Of a DNA stretch of 64,000 bases, positions 45,421 to 54,811 are shown piece after piece. A program made the translations under genes and the position numbers. The notes beneath the pieces were generated by a model that worked only from the letters and a program-made list of their open reading frames with translations, did no database searches and was not told where the DNA came from. The stretch's first letter is position 1, and every line of letters begins with the position of its first letter. Source of the stretch: Streptomyces sp. Ncost-T10-10d (GTDB lineage: Bacteria; Actinomycetota; Actinomycetes; Streptomycetales; Streptomycetaceae); the NCBI RefSeq assembly GCF_900091955.1, contig NZ_FMDF01000101.1, positions 60,797-124,796 of the forward strand, read 5' to 3'.

Positions 45421-47163
45421 TCAGGGGCGGGGCACGTTCCGCAGGTTGGAGCGGGCCATCTGGACCATCCGGCCGACTCCACCGTCCAGCACGATCTTGC
45501 TGGCGGAGAGCGCGAAACCGGTCACCATCTCCGCGCTGATCTTCGGTGGGATGGAGAGCGCGTTGGGGTCGGTGACGACATCGACGAGCGCCGGGCCCTT
45601 GTGCTTGAAGGCGTCCTTGAGGGCGCTTTCGAGTTGCTTGGGCTTCTCCACCCGTACGCCGTATACCCCGGCTGCCCGGGCGATCGCCGCGAAGTCCGGA
45701 TTCTTGTTGGTCGTACCGAACGACGGCAGGCCTGCGACCAGCATCTCCAACTCGACCATGCCGAGCGAGGAGTTGTTGAACAGTACGACCTTCACCGGCA
45801 GGTCGTACTGCACCAGGGTGAGGAAGTCGCCCATCAGCATGGTGAATCCGCCGTCGCCGGACATCGACACCACCTGCCGGTTCCGGTCGACGAACTGGGC
45901 ACCGATGGCCTGCGGGAGCGCGTTGGCCATCGATCCGTGGCTGAACGAACCGATGACACGGCGTCTGCCGTTGGGCGAGAGATAGCGGGCGGCCCAGACA
46001 TTGCACATACCGGTGTCGACGGTGAACACGGCGTCGTCGTCCGCCAGATCGTCCAGCACCGAGGCGACGTACTCCGGGTGGATCGGGATGTGCTTCTCGA
46101 CCTTGCGGGTGTACGCCTTGATCACGCCCTCCAGCGCGTCGGCGTGTTTCTTCAGCATGCGGTCGAGGAACTTGCGGTCGGTCTTGGTCCTGACCCGCGG
46201 GGTCAGACAGCGCAGCGTCTCGCGGACATCGCCCCAGACCGCCAGATCCAGCTTGGAGCGGCGGCCGAGGTGCTCAGGTCGCACATCGACCTGGACGATC
46301 TTCACATCGCTGGGAAGGAAGGCGTTGTACGGGAAGTCGGTGCCGAGCAGGATGAGGAGATCGCACTCGTTGGTCGCCTCGTAGGCGGCGCCGTAGCCGA
46401 GCAGTCCGCTCATGCCGACGTCGTACGGGTTGTCGTACTGGATCCATTCCTTGCCGCGCAGCGCGTGCCCGACCGGGGCCTTCACCCGCTCGGCGAACTC
46501 CATCACCTCGGCATGGGCACCCGCCGTGCCGCTGCCGCAGAACAATGTCACCCGCTTCGCCTCGTCGACCATCCGGCCGAGCTTCTCGATCTCCTCGTCA
46601 CCGGGCCGTACCGTCGGCCGCGAAGTGACCAGGGCGTGCTCGACCGACTTCTCCGGGGCGGGCTGCGATGCGATGTCACCCGGCATCGAGACGACGCTGA
46701 CGCCGCCTCGGCCGATCGCGTGCTGAATGGCCGTCTGGAGCAGCCGCGGCATCTGCTGCGGGTTCGAGATCATCTCGTTGTAGTGACTGCACTCCTGGAA
46801 GAGCAGCTCCGGATGGGTCTCCTGGAAGTAGCCGAGACCGATCTCGCTCGAAGGAATGTGCGAGGCGAGGGCGAGAACGGGTGCCATGGAGCGGTGGGCG
46901 TCGTAGAGGCCGTTGATGAGGTGCAGATTGCCGGGGCCGCAGGAGCCCGCACAGGCCGCCAGCGAGCCGGTGATCTGGGCCTCGGCTCCGGCGGCGAACG
47001 CGGCGGTCTCCTCGTGCCTGACCTGAATCCACTCGATGGCCGAGTTGCGGCGGATGGCGTCGACGACCGGGTTGAGACTGTCGCCGACGACGCCGTACAT
47101 ACGCTTGACGCCCGCCCGGGCGAGGATGTCGACGAACTGCTCCGACACATTCTGCTTGGCCAT
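45421..47163 (-). CDS. ThDP-dependent pyruvate dehydrogenase (quinone)-type enzyme, PoxB-like
   Basis: 580 residues in three ThDP-enzyme domains. The N-terminal PYR domain has the activating Glu in QVRHEETAAFAAGAEAQ. The central FAD-type domain follows (KRVTLFCGSGTAGAHAEVM). The C-terminal PP domain has the metal-diphosphate motif GDGG...FNN (SGDGGFTMLMGDFLTL). Length and order match pyruvate:quinone oxidoreductase rather than acetolactate synthase. It converts pyruvate to acetate and CO2 at the membrane. ATG 47,163 follows AAAGGG. The gene is convergent with the mannosidase. Confidence 0.88.
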   Translation of the reverse strand: MAKQNVSEQFVDILARAGVKRMYGVVGDSLNPVVDAIRRNSAIEWIQVRHEETAAFAAGAEAQITGSLAACAGSCGPGNLHLINGLYDAHRSMAPVLALASHIPSSEIGLGYFQETHPELLFQECSHYNEMISNPQQMPRLLQTAIQHAIGRGGVSVVSMPGDIASQPAPEKSVEHALVTSRPTVRPGDEEIEKLGRMVDEAKRVTLFCGSGTAGAHAEVMEFAERVKAPVGHALRGKEWIQYDNPYDVGMSGLLGYGAAYEATNECDLLILLGTDFPYNAFLPSDVKIVQVDVRPEHLGRRSKLDLAVWGDVRETLRCLTPRVRTKTDRKFLDRMLKKHADALEGVIKAYTRKVEKHIPIHPEYVASVLDDLADDDAVFTVDTGMCNVWAARYLSPNGRRRVIGSFSHGSMANALPQAIGAQFVDRNRQVVSMSGDGGFTMLMGDFLTLVQYDLPVKVVLFNNSSLGMVELEMLVAGLPSFGTTNKNPDFAAIARAAGVYGVRVEKPKQLESALKDAFKHKGPALVDVVTDPNALSIPPKISAEMVTGFALSASKIVLDGGVGRMVQMARSNLRNVPRP

Positions 47164-47228
47164 GGGTGCGTACCCTTTCCGCGCTTCGGCTTCCGGACTC
47201 CGCATCCATCAACCCATGGCACGCGCGG

Positions 47229-48944
47229 TTACGCCTCCCAGACGCCGACACTCGTACGGTCGTCGGAGTACCCCTTCACCCTGAGCTGGGTGTCCGCGAG
47301 GAAGGCGGCGAGCCCGGGTGCCTGGTCGGGGGTCCAGCGTTCGGCGAGCTCCTGGGCGAGCGCGGGCTCACCGCGGAGGGGTTCGGCGAGGCCGCTGCTG
47401 CACAGCAGCAGGGTATCCCCCGGCCGGGCCACCGACGCCCGGAACCGGAACGGCTCGGTGGGCGGGCCGAGCGGGCCTTCGGCAGTACGGGACGGGGGCG
47501 TGACGATGTCCAGGTCCATGGTGAGGTGGTCTCCGTCGGGGCCGCTCCCGGAAGAGGCGGAGCCGATTCCGACCGCGGCTTCGCCGCTGACGTCACGGGC
47601 TTCCGGCGCCTTCGGTTCGAGGTCCTGCCAGACGCCGTGGCGCAGCCGGAAGAGCCCACCGGCGCCGACGCCGAAGAAGACCCTGGTACGGCAGTCCGGG
47701 TCCGCCGACAGCAGGAGGCAACGCAGGCCCGCCGTGTACTGCTGCGGTTCGAGTCCCAATTCAGCGGCGCGGGCGCGCAGCTTGCCGTAGCTGCGGTCGG
47801 TGAGGCGGTTCAGGCCGGAGGTGAGGTCGCCACGGCGGCCGGCCCTTATGTCCTCGGAGAGCCGGACATGGCTGCGGCCGACGGCACCGCCGATCCAGCG
47901 GCAGGCGTCGGCCGCCGCCAGATGCGCCCGCTCGGTGGCGCGGGCCCCGGTGGCGACGGCGACCAGGACGAGCGCGCTCCTGTCGGTGCCGAAGCGCACG
48001 GTGAGCAGCGCATCGCGGCGGGGCTCGCCCCGGAACCGTGCGGAGTCCCCGCGCACGGAGGCGGCGCGCAGGGTGTACGTGCCGTATCCGGCGCCGTCGA
48101 GCACGGTGTCGGATACGAGACCGTCCAGCTCTTGGGGGACGGTGGCGGGCAGCGCGGTGGGCTCGGCGTCGTAGGTGGGCGGCCGGTCACCCACATGGCC
48201 GATCGCGGGGCGAAGTGGGGCGGGTGTGGGTGCGGGTACCGCGGGTATGCGTTCCGGCTCGGGTGCAGGTGCCTGTGCGGTGACCGCGGTGACCGCGGTG
48301 ACGGGGGCTTGCGGGGCGGCGGGTCCCTCGCCACCCGGCTGCCCGGGCAGAGGCGGCGTCGCCGGCGCCGACGCCGCATCGGCGATGGACGGCTCGGGCG
48401 CGAACTCGGGCCCCCACGGCACGTCCGGCCCCGACGGCTGGTCAGCCGCGGCCGGAGGACCCGCCGGGACCGGCGGTGCGGCGAAGGTGCGCGGCTGCGA
48501 AGGGCCGGCTGGGAACGCACCCGGGCCGCGTACGGGCGCAACCGGCGGCTCCCACGGAGCACGCACCCGCACCGGTTCAGGCACGACGGGCGCGGACGGT
48601 GCAGACGGCGCGGACGGCGCGGACGGCACGACTGGCGCACGCGGAGGCGGCGGCGCGGATGGCAGAGGCGGCGGTGGCGAGGGCAGTGGCGGTGGCGGTG
48701 GCGGTGGCGGCCCAGCCGACGTGCCCGGCACCACCGCCGAAGGCGGAAGCAGAAGCCCAGCTCCCTCCCCCGCTCCGTCGAAACCCCTGGGCCCGCCCGG
48801 ACTCACCGCGTCCGACGCCGAGTCGAAGCGGTCGTCGAGGCTGTCGGCCGCGTTGCTCGCCCCGGTGTCCCTGGCGGTCTCGTCGTACAGCCTGCGCCAC
48901 CAGTCGTCCTCGTGGGCGGCGGGCCTCTCCCCCTGCTGGCTCAT
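47229..48944 (-). CDS. PP2C-like (PPM) protein with long Pro-rich linker
   Basis: 571 residues from ATG 48,944 (AAGGGC upstream). A short N-terminal helix (DDWWRRLYDETARD) leads into about 200 residues of Pro/Ala/Ser-rich low-complexity linker, with a run of prolines near residue 75. The C-terminal half is PPM/PP2C-like (ASVRGDSARFRGEPRRDALLTVRFG, GDTLLLCSSGLAEPLRGE). Two of the usual Asp metal sites are not obvious, so activity is uncertain. It may be a phosphatase or a phosphate-sensing scaffold in Ser/Thr kinase signalling. It lies 65 bp upstream of poxB on the same strand. Confidence 0.75.
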   Translation of the reverse strand: MSQQGERPAAHEDDWWRRLYDETARDTGASNAADSLDDRFDSASDAVSPGGPRGFDGAGEGAGLLLPPSAVVPGTSAGPPPPPPPPLPSPPPPLPSAPPPPRAPVVPSAPSAPSAPSAPVVPEPVRVRAPWEPPVAPVRGPGAFPAGPSQPRTFAAPPVPAGPPAAADQPSGPDVPWGPEFAPEPSIADAASAPATPPLPGQPGGEGPAAPQAPVTAVTAVTAQAPAPEPERIPAVPAPTPAPLRPAIGHVGDRPPTYDAEPTALPATVPQELDGLVSDTVLDGAGYGTYTLRAASVRGDSARFRGEPRRDALLTVRFGTDRSALVLVAVATGARATERAHLAAADACRWIGGAVGRSHVRLSEDIRAGRRGDLTSGLNRLTDRSYGKLRARAAELGLEPQQYTAGLRCLLLSADPDCRTRVFFGVGAGGLFRLRHGVWQDLEPKAPEARDVSGEAAVGIGSASSGSGPDGDHLTMDLDIVTPPSRTAEGPLGPPTEPFRFRASVARPGDTLLLCSSGLAEPLRGEPALAQELAERWTPDQAPGLAAFLADTQLRVKGYSDDRTSVGVWEA

Positions 48945-49010
48945 GCCCTTATTGTCCACCGCGCGGGCCTTACGAAAACGGGTCATCCGGAAAACGTGGC
49001 CATGGAAAAG

Positions 49011-49056
49011 GTCCGCCGGGCGGCCCCACCCCCCACGGGAAGGACGCCCGGCGGAC
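49011..49056 (-). terminator. Hairpin after the second subtilisin-like protease
   Basis: GTCCGCCGGGCG and CGCCCGGCGGAC form a perfect 12-bp stem with a 22-nt loop, 15 bp past the protease stop. Confidence 0.75.
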
Positions 49057-49070
49057 CGGTCAGGACGTGA

Positions 49071-52000
49071 TCAACGCACGGCGTACGCGTCGTTCACGGT
49101 CTGGATGACGGAGTTGCCGTTGGCGTCCGTCAGTTCGGTCTTCAGGGTGACCGGCTTGCCGGCCGCGCCCGCGTGGTTCACGGTCGCGGTCCAGTGGCCC
49201 CCCTGCTGTGCGGTGGTGGCCTGGGTCCAGGTCTCGCCACCGTCGTACGAGTAGGAGACCTTGGCGGCGACCAGCTTGCCGGGCGTGTAGCCCGCGTGGC
49301 CGGTGACGCTCAGGCCGATCGTCTGACCGTCCTTCGCCGGGAGGGTCTTGAGTCCGTCGGTCTCCAGGTCGTAGCCCGGGAAGAGCAGCGGGATCCCCTG
49401 CGAGTACACGTTCTCGTCCCGCTTCGAGCGGAACTTCCAGGTGGTCTCGGTGCTGGTGGACCGCTTCCACACGGCGGCGGGCTGGCCGAACTTGGCGGTG
49501 GTCATGGTGAGTTCGTACGCGGCGTCCTCGGCCGGGACGGTGAACACCCCGGACGGCCAGCCGGACTCACCGAGCACTTCACCACCGCTGGTCAGCCGCA
49601 TGTTGCCGACGTCTCCGAAGGAGCCCTGGAGACCGGCGTGCTCGGTGTCGCTCCAGAAGCCCGGGGCGACGCCGATCAGGTTGTCCTGACGCTCGGCGGC
49701 GAGCTGGACCTTGCCCGCGGCGTCACGCGGAGCGGCCGGGGCCGGGATGCCCCGGTACCAGTTCTCCGTGCGCTCGGAGCCTGCCGTGTACGTACGGGGC
49801 TGGTCGACCATGTACTCGCCCCAGGGGAAGCTGGAGGAGACGTACCGCTCCCAGCCGGTGTCGCCCGCCGAGTAGTACTCGGTGCGCTTGCCGGGGACGG
49901 CGACGGTGTCGAAGCCACCGGAGTAACTCCCGCCGTACGGGCGGTTGATGATCATCATGTCGATGTAGTCGGCCGCGACGCCCATCGCCTCGTACGTGGC
50001 GGTCGACTTGCCGAGCTTGCTGTCACGGACCTTGTACGTACGGTCCGAGGTGACGGGGCCGGTCTCGGGGAACGCGAGGTTGTAGACGAACGGGCTGGCA
50101 GCGGTGGCCTTCCAGCTCAGCTTCACGGGGCCGTCGGCCAGGGCTGCCTTCAGGGCGTCGGCCTCGCTCGACTCGATACCGAGAGAGGGCAGCGGCGCCG
50201 AACCGTAGCCGACGGACGGCTTCCAGGGGCCCGCGGACGGCCGGTACGCGATGACCGCCTTTGCGCCCGCGGCCTTGGCGTTCCGCGCCTGAGTTGCCAT
50301 CGCCCCGTCATCGGCGACCTCGACCAGGGCTATCTTGCCCGAGACACCGGCGGCCTTCAGCTCGTCGGAGGTGCCGGTGCCCGCGTCGACGAGTGCGGCC
50401 TCCCCGGTACCGTCGAGGTTGACGGAGCCGGCGCTCGCCACCGTCGGGTGCAGTGCGGCGCCGCCGACGACCGACAGCTTCTCGATCTGCGGGGCGTATG
50501 CGCGCCAGAGGCTGGCGAACTCGAAGTCGCCGTCGCTCGCCTTGCCCTGCACGTCGGCCAGGTAGTTCATGCCGGTGCCGGTGCCGGTGATGGAACCGGA
50601 GTGCAGCCAGACGTTGTCCCAGCTGCGGCCGAAGGAGAGCGTCGTGGAGCGGCTCTCGGACGCGCGGTCCTCCGTCTTCACCTGGATCCGGTGGGCCTTG
50701 CGGGCGTCCAGGACCAGGGTGGTGTCCTTGGTGACGTTCAGCTGCGGCCTGGCGAGGTAGCCGACGGACTCGACCATCCGGCCGGTGGCATCCTTCAGGT
50801 CCGGCGACATGACGAAGCTGGAGACGAAGTACGCGCCGGGGCGCACCTGGTACACCTGGTCGGCCGCCCCGTCGTTGAAGCGCCGCTCACCGCTGGCGGT
50901 GTCGGTGCCGATGACGTCCAGCGAGGAGGAACCCGCGGCAGGCTTGCCGGTGCGGTCGATGAGCTTGACGCGCAGGGTGACCGTCTCGGCGCCGACGTAC
51001 AGCGAGAACGGGGTGGAGACCTTGACGCCGTCGGGCCCGGTGGCGAGCACACGTCCGGTGACATCGCCGTACTGGGATGCCTTCAGCTTCGCGGTCGGGT
51101 CGATGTGCAGCGGGACCTTGACGGTGGCTCCGGCCGGGACGGTGACGGTGCTCGCGTCGAGCTTCGCAACCGAGGAGCGGACGTCCGAGCCGTCGTTGCC
51201 GGTGACGCCCTGGACCTTGAGCGACAGCTTCACCGGCTTGGTGCCGGAGTTGGTGTACGGGACATCGACCGCGGTGCGGTCGCTCTTGTCCTGCGGCCAG
51301 TTGAACGTACCGCCCTGAACGGCGGGGGCGCCGACGACGGTGGTGTCGATGGCGGCCTTCACATCGAGGCGGCCACCGCCGGTCTCGCGTACGTCGCCGG
51401 GGATGTCGCTCTTCGCGGACGACACCAGGGCGGCCTTGATCTGCTGAGCGGTCCACTCCGGGTGACGCTGCTTCACGATGGCTGCGGCGCCCGCGACATG
51501 CGGGGTGGCCATCGACGTACCGGACATCGTCCGGTAGGCGTAGACGCCGCGGCCGCCTGCTGCGGCGGCCGAGATGGCGACGCCGGGAGCGGCGATCTCG
51601 GGCTTGAGGGTGTGCGATCCGATCACGGGTCCGCGGCTGGAGAACTGGGCCGTGGAGTCGTCGCGGTCGACGGCGCCGACAGTCAGCACGCTCGGGGCGC
51701 ACCCGGGCGAGGAGACGGTGTTCAGCGTCGGTCCCGAGTTACCGGCCGCGATCACGAACAGGGTGTTCTTGCTCTGGGCGAGTTCCTCGGCGGCGACGCT
51801 CATCGGGTCGGTGCAGTCGGTCGGCGTCGGGCTGCCCAGGCTCATGGAGACGACGTCGGCCTTCTGGTCGACGGCCCACTGCATACCGGCGATGATCCAG
51901 GACTCGGCGCCGGAGCCGCTGTCGTTGAGGACCTTGCCCGCAAGCAGGTCGGCGCCGGGGGCGACGCCCTTCTTCTTGCCGTCGCTGGCCGCGCCGGAGC

Positions 52001-52835
52001 CGCCCACGGTGGAGATGGTGTGGGTGCCGTGGCCCTGCCGGTCGTCCGTGGTGTCGGAGTCGGTGAAGTTCTCCGAGGCGGCGATCCGGCCCTTGAGGTC
52101 GGGGTGTTCGGCGTCGACACCGGTGTCGAGCACGGCGACCTTGGTGCCCTTGCCGTCGTATCCGGCGGCCCAGGCGAGGTCGGCACCGATCTGCTTGGTC
52201 GACTTGTCGAGAGTGGCCTGAACCTTGCGGTCGAGCCAGAGCTTCTTCAGGCCGGAGGCCGAGCGGGAACGGGTGCTGGTGACGTCCGACCAGAAGTCGG
52301 CCGCCTTCTCCTTGTCCGTCTTGAGCGCGACGCCGTCGATCGCGTCGAGTTCGAGTCCACGCTTGGCGCCGCGCGGGGTGGCGGGCGCGGAGCGGGCCAC
52401 GTCCTTGCCGTAGACCGCGATCAGCGGCAGCGACTTGGTGCTCGCGTCGTCGTAGCCCTGACGGATGAGCCCGGTGACGTTGAAGAGTTCCTCGTCGACC
52501 GTGCCGGCGGCCAGCGCGTCGGTGGCGGTGTCGGGATAGACGTAGAGGTCCTTGCCGGACTGCCTGGTCTGCACGAGGGGGACGGTGCCGTCCTCGCGCG
52601 GCAGTGCGACGACCGATGCGGCCCCCGAACTGTCCGTGCTCACCAGGACCTTGTCGCCGGTGACCAGGGTGACGGTGACCGGCTTGCCCTCCTTGGTGTC
52701 GGCGGCCGCACTGCCGGTCAGTGGTCTCTTCGCGGTCGTGTCGTCCTGCGGCGCTGCCGCGGACGGTGCGATCGCGGTGACGGCCAGGACGGCAGCGGTG
52801 GCCGCCCCCAGTGCCGTACGCGATATCGGACGCAT
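49071..52835 (-). CDS. Secreted S8 subtilisin-like serine peptidase, large multidomain (second copy)
   Basis: 1,254 residues from ATG 52,835, which follows GGGGAGAG; the frame stays open far upstream but is non-coding there. Signal peptide at about 1-28 (ALGAATAAVLAVTAIAPSAAA). Pro-region to about 220. The catalytic triad is Asp237 (AVLDTGVD), His269 (QGHGTH) and Ser441 (MSGTSMATPHVAG). A PA-like insert near 820-870 (AKAAGAKAVIAYRPSAG) and C-terminal beta domains follow. The architecture matches the protease at 12,503-16,261, and one active-site segment is nearly identical in DNA. The regulator at 53,046 is divergent and may control it. Confidence 0.92.
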   Translation of the reverse strand: MRPISRTALGAATAAVLAVTAIAPSAAAPQDDTTAKRPLTGSAAADTKEGKPVTVTLVTGDKVLVSTDSSGAASVVALPREDGTVPLVQTRQSGKDLYVYPDTATDALAAGTVDEELFNVTGLIRQGYDDASTKSLPLIAVYGKDVARSAPATPRGAKRGLELDAIDGVALKTDKEKAADFWSDVTSTRSRSASGLKKLWLDRKVQATLDKSTKQIGADLAWAAGYDGKGTKVAVLDTGVDAEHPDLKGRIAASENFTDSDTTDDRQGHGTHTISTVGGSGAASDGKKKGVAPGADLLAGKVLNDSGSGAESWIIAGMQWAVDQKADVVSMSLGSPTPTDCTDPMSVAAEELAQSKNTLFVIAAGNSGPTLNTVSSPGCAPSVLTVGAVDRDDSTAQFSSRGPVIGSHTLKPEIAAPGVAISAAAAGGRGVYAYRTMSGTSMATPHVAGAAAIVKQRHPEWTAQQIKAALVSSAKSDIPGDVRETGGGRLDVKAAIDTTVVGAPAVQGGTFNWPQDKSDRTAVDVPYTNSGTKPVKLSLKVQGVTGNDGSDVRSSVAKLDASTVTVPAGATVKVPLHIDPTAKLKASQYGDVTGRVLATGPDGVKVSTPFSLYVGAETVTLRVKLIDRTGKPAAGSSSLDVIGTDTASGERRFNDGAADQVYQVRPGAYFVSSFVMSPDLKDATGRMVESVGYLARPQLNVTKDTTLVLDARKAHRIQVKTEDRASESRSTTLSFGRSWDNVWLHSGSITGTGTGMNYLADVQGKASDGDFEFASLWRAYAPQIEKLSVVGGAALHPTVASAGSVNLDGTGEAALVDAGTGTSDELKAAGVSGKIALVEVADDGAMATQARNAKAAGAKAVIAYRPSAGPWKPSVGYGSAPLPSLGIESSEADALKAALADGPVKLSWKATAASPFVYNLAFPETGPVTSDRTYKVRDSKLGKSTATYEAMGVAADYIDMMIINRPYGGSYSGGFDTVAVPGKRTEYYSAGDTGWERYVSSSFPWGEYMVDQPRTYTAGSERTENWYRGIPAPAAPRDAAGKVQLAAERQDNLIGVAPGFWSDTEHAGLQGSFGDVGNMRLTSGGEVLGESGWPSGVFTVPAEDAAYELTMTTAKFGQPAAVWKRSTSTETTWKFRSKRDENVYSQGIPLLFPGYDLETDGLKTLPAKDGQTIGLSVTGHAGYTPGKLVAAKVSYSYDGGETWTQATTAQQGGHWTATVNHAGAAGKPVTLKTELTDANGNSVIQTVNDAYAVR

Positions 52836-53045
52836 CGCTCTCCCCAAGTGAAACCGGAATATCTCTGAACAAACCGCGCTATTCCGGAGGTTGTTGGTAC
52901 TGCGGTGGCGCCACATTGGCAGAGCGACGAGCGATAAAGGGATGATGTACACGGCGGGTTTACGCCGTGGCCGCTTTCCGCCACGACCGGGTACCCGAAG
53001 ACAGTGACATCGTGCGGAATCAATGCGTCCGGGAGGGGTCCGGGG

Positions 53046-54035
53046 ATGCTGGGAGCCATAGGTCTCGACGAGATACAGGAGTCGGCGTACCGCGCGCTCG
53101 TGGCGGTGGGAGCCGCGGAGGTCTCCGATCTCGCGCACCGGCTGGCACTTCCCGAGTCGGACACCGAACGGGCGTTGCGCCGGCTGGAGCAGCATGGGCT
53201 GGCCGCCCAGTCGTCGGCCCGTACGGGCCGCTGGGTGGCCGCACCGCCGGGCGTGGCGCTGGGTGCGCTGCTGACCCAGCAGCGCCATGAGCTGGAGCAG
53301 GCGGAACTGGCTGCGGCGCTGCTCGCCGAGGAGTACCGGGCGGAGGCCACCGATTCGGCCGTGCACGATCTGGTCGAGGTGGTCACGGGCGCGAGTGCGG
53401 TGGCGCACCGTTTCCACCAGTTGCAGTTGGGTGCGACGAGCGAGGTGTGCGCCCTGGTCACCGGGAAGCCGATCGCGGTCAGCGGAATGGAGAACGAGTC
53501 CGAGGAGCAGGCCGCCACGCGCGGTGTGTCGTTCCGGGTGGTGGTCGAGCGGGAGGTGCTCGCGCTGCCGTCCGGGATCACGGAGCTGTCGGCCGCGCTG
53601 AGCCGTGACGAGCAGTGCCGGGTCGTCGACCGGGTGCCCACGAAGCTGGTCATCGCCGACACGGCGCTGGCGATGGTGCCGCTGACCGGACGGGGAGCCG
53701 AGCCTGCGGCACTGGTGGTTCACGCCTCCGGGCTGCTGGAGTCGCTGATGGGGCTCTTCGAGGCGGTGTGGCGCGATGCCATGCCGCTCAGGCTCGGCGA
53801 GAACGGCCGGATGGAGGAGGAGTCCACCGGACCCGATACGGCGGACCTGGAGATTCTTTCGCTGCTGCTGGCCGGGCTGACGGATGCGAGCGTGGCGAAG
53901 CAGCTGGAGCTGGGGCTGCGGACCGTACAGCGGCGGGTGAAGGGTCTGATGGAGCTGACCGGGGTGTCGACCCGGCTGCAGCTGGGCTGGCACGCGTACG
54001 AGCGGGGCTGGGTGTCCCGGACGCCACGGACCTGA
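53046..54035 (+). CDS. Two-HTH transcriptional regulator (TrmB-like N-terminus, LuxR-like C-terminus)
   Basis: 329 residues from ATG 53,046, with GGGAGGGG upstream. The N-terminal winged helix resembles TrmB/HTH_45 domains (QESAYRALVAVGAAEVSDLAHRLALPESDTERALRRLEQHGL). The middle is an effector-like region with EVCALVTGKPIAV. The C-terminus is a LuxR-type HTH (DLEILSLLLAGLTDASVAKQLELGLRTVQRRVKGLMELTG). This arrangement is common in Streptomyces next to secreted subtilisin-like proteases. It is divergent from the peptidase gene across 210 bp, so control of that gene is the simplest hypothesis. Confidence 0.82.
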   Translation: MLGAIGLDEIQESAYRALVAVGAAEVSDLAHRLALPESDTERALRRLEQHGLAAQSSARTGRWVAAPPGVALGALLTQQRHELEQAELAAALLAEEYRAEATDSAVHDLVEVVTGASAVAHRFHQLQLGATSEVCALVTGKPIAVSGMENESEEQAATRGVSFRVVVEREVLALPSGITELSAALSRDEQCRVVDRVPTKLVIADTALAMVPLTGRGAEPAALVVHASGLLESLMGLFEAVWRDAMPLRLGENGRMEEESTGPDTADLEILSLLLAGLTDASVAKQLELGLRTVQRRVKGLMELTGVSTRLQLGWHAYERGWVSRTPRT

Positions 54036-54164
54036 ACGCGGCCCCCACCGAATATCCCGGCCCGGTTTCCCTGCCGCTTCGTCACGGCTCCGAGCTCCAC
54101 CGGCGGTCCCCGCGCCGAGCCGCGCTGACGGGCGCGACCGGCCGGACTCCGGCAGGCTGGTCAG

Positions 54165-54647
54165 ATGGGAGTGTGGCAGCTCGTCGCCGTCGGCCTGGTG
54201 ATGCTTCTCGGCCTGGTCGGCGTGCTGGTGGCGGGGGTGCCGGGGCAGGCGATCGTCTGGGCCGCCGTGCTGTGGTGGGCGTTGACCGACATGACTCCGG
54301 CCGCCTGGGGGGTACTCATAGGTGCCACCGCACTGCTTCTGCTGAATCAGGCGCTGAAGCTGTTGCTGCCGCCGCGCCGCCCCCGTGAGTCCGGTGCACC
54401 GCGCAAAACTCTGATGCTGGGCGGGGCCGGTGCGATCGTGGGCTTCTTCGTAGTGCCGGTGGTGGGCGGGATCGTCGGCTATGTGGGGGCGATCTACGGG
54501 GCGGAGCGGCTGCGGCTCGGCAGCCACGGGGCGGGGTGGGCATCGGTCCGCTCGGTGATGCGGGCGACGGGCTGTTCCGTGCTCGTCGAGCTCTACGCAT
54601 GTCTGCTGGTGACGGGGGCCTGGCTGAGCGCGGTGATCTGGGCCTGA
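54165..54647 (+). CDS. DUF456 family membrane protein
   Basis: 160 residues with about four membrane segments. The Gly-rich first hairpin (LVMLLGLVGVLVAGVPGQAIVWAAVLWWAL) and the Gly-rich GGAGAIVGFFVVPVVGGIVGYVGAIYGAERLR repeat-like half are typical of DUF456. No function is established for the family. The gene stands alone between the HTH regulator and the GH95-like gene. Confidence 0.85.
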   Translation: MGVWQLVAVGLVMLLGLVGVLVAGVPGQAIVWAAVLWWALTDMTPAAWGVLIGATALLLLNQALKLLLPPRRPRESGAPRKTLMLGGAGAIVGFFVVPVVGGIVGYVGAIYGAERLRLGSHGAGWASVRSVMRATGCSVLVELYACLLVTGAWLSAVIWA

Positions 54648-54668
54648 CCTCCGCCCCTCCCTCTGACC

Positions 54669-54691
54669 ATCTGGATGGATGTTGTCCAGAT
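54669..54691. promoter_or_regulatory. Inverted repeat ATCTGGA-N9-TCCAGAT
   Basis: A perfect 7-bp inverted repeat, 22 bp past the DUF456 stop and 33 bp before the -35 of the GH95-like promoter. It could be an operator for the glycosidase or a weak terminator. Confidence 0.4.
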
Positions 54692-54723
54692 AGAGGGAAA
54701 CACATCGGATCTCTCCCGCTCTA

Positions 54724-54752
54724 TTGACGCAAGGATGCCCCGTGCCTACCTT
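54724..54752 (+). promoter_or_regulatory. Vegetative promoter for the GH95-like gene
   Basis: TTGACG (54,724-54,729) and TACCTT (54,747-54,752) are spaced 17 bp, close to the HrdB consensus. It predicts a leader of about 50 nt to the TTG start at 54,812. Confidence 0.6.
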
Positions 54753-54811
54753 CCCTGAAGGAATAGCTCGGATGAATCGATGTGCCTGCGTACGAGTCGC
54801 CAGGAGACGCC

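Noticed and set aside
42159..45482. 1,107-codon minus-strand open frame
   Set aside because: Antisense to the GH38 mannosidase with its zinc and nucleophile motifs.
49173..52868. 1,231-codon plus-strand open frame
   Set aside because: Antisense to the second subtilisin-like protease.
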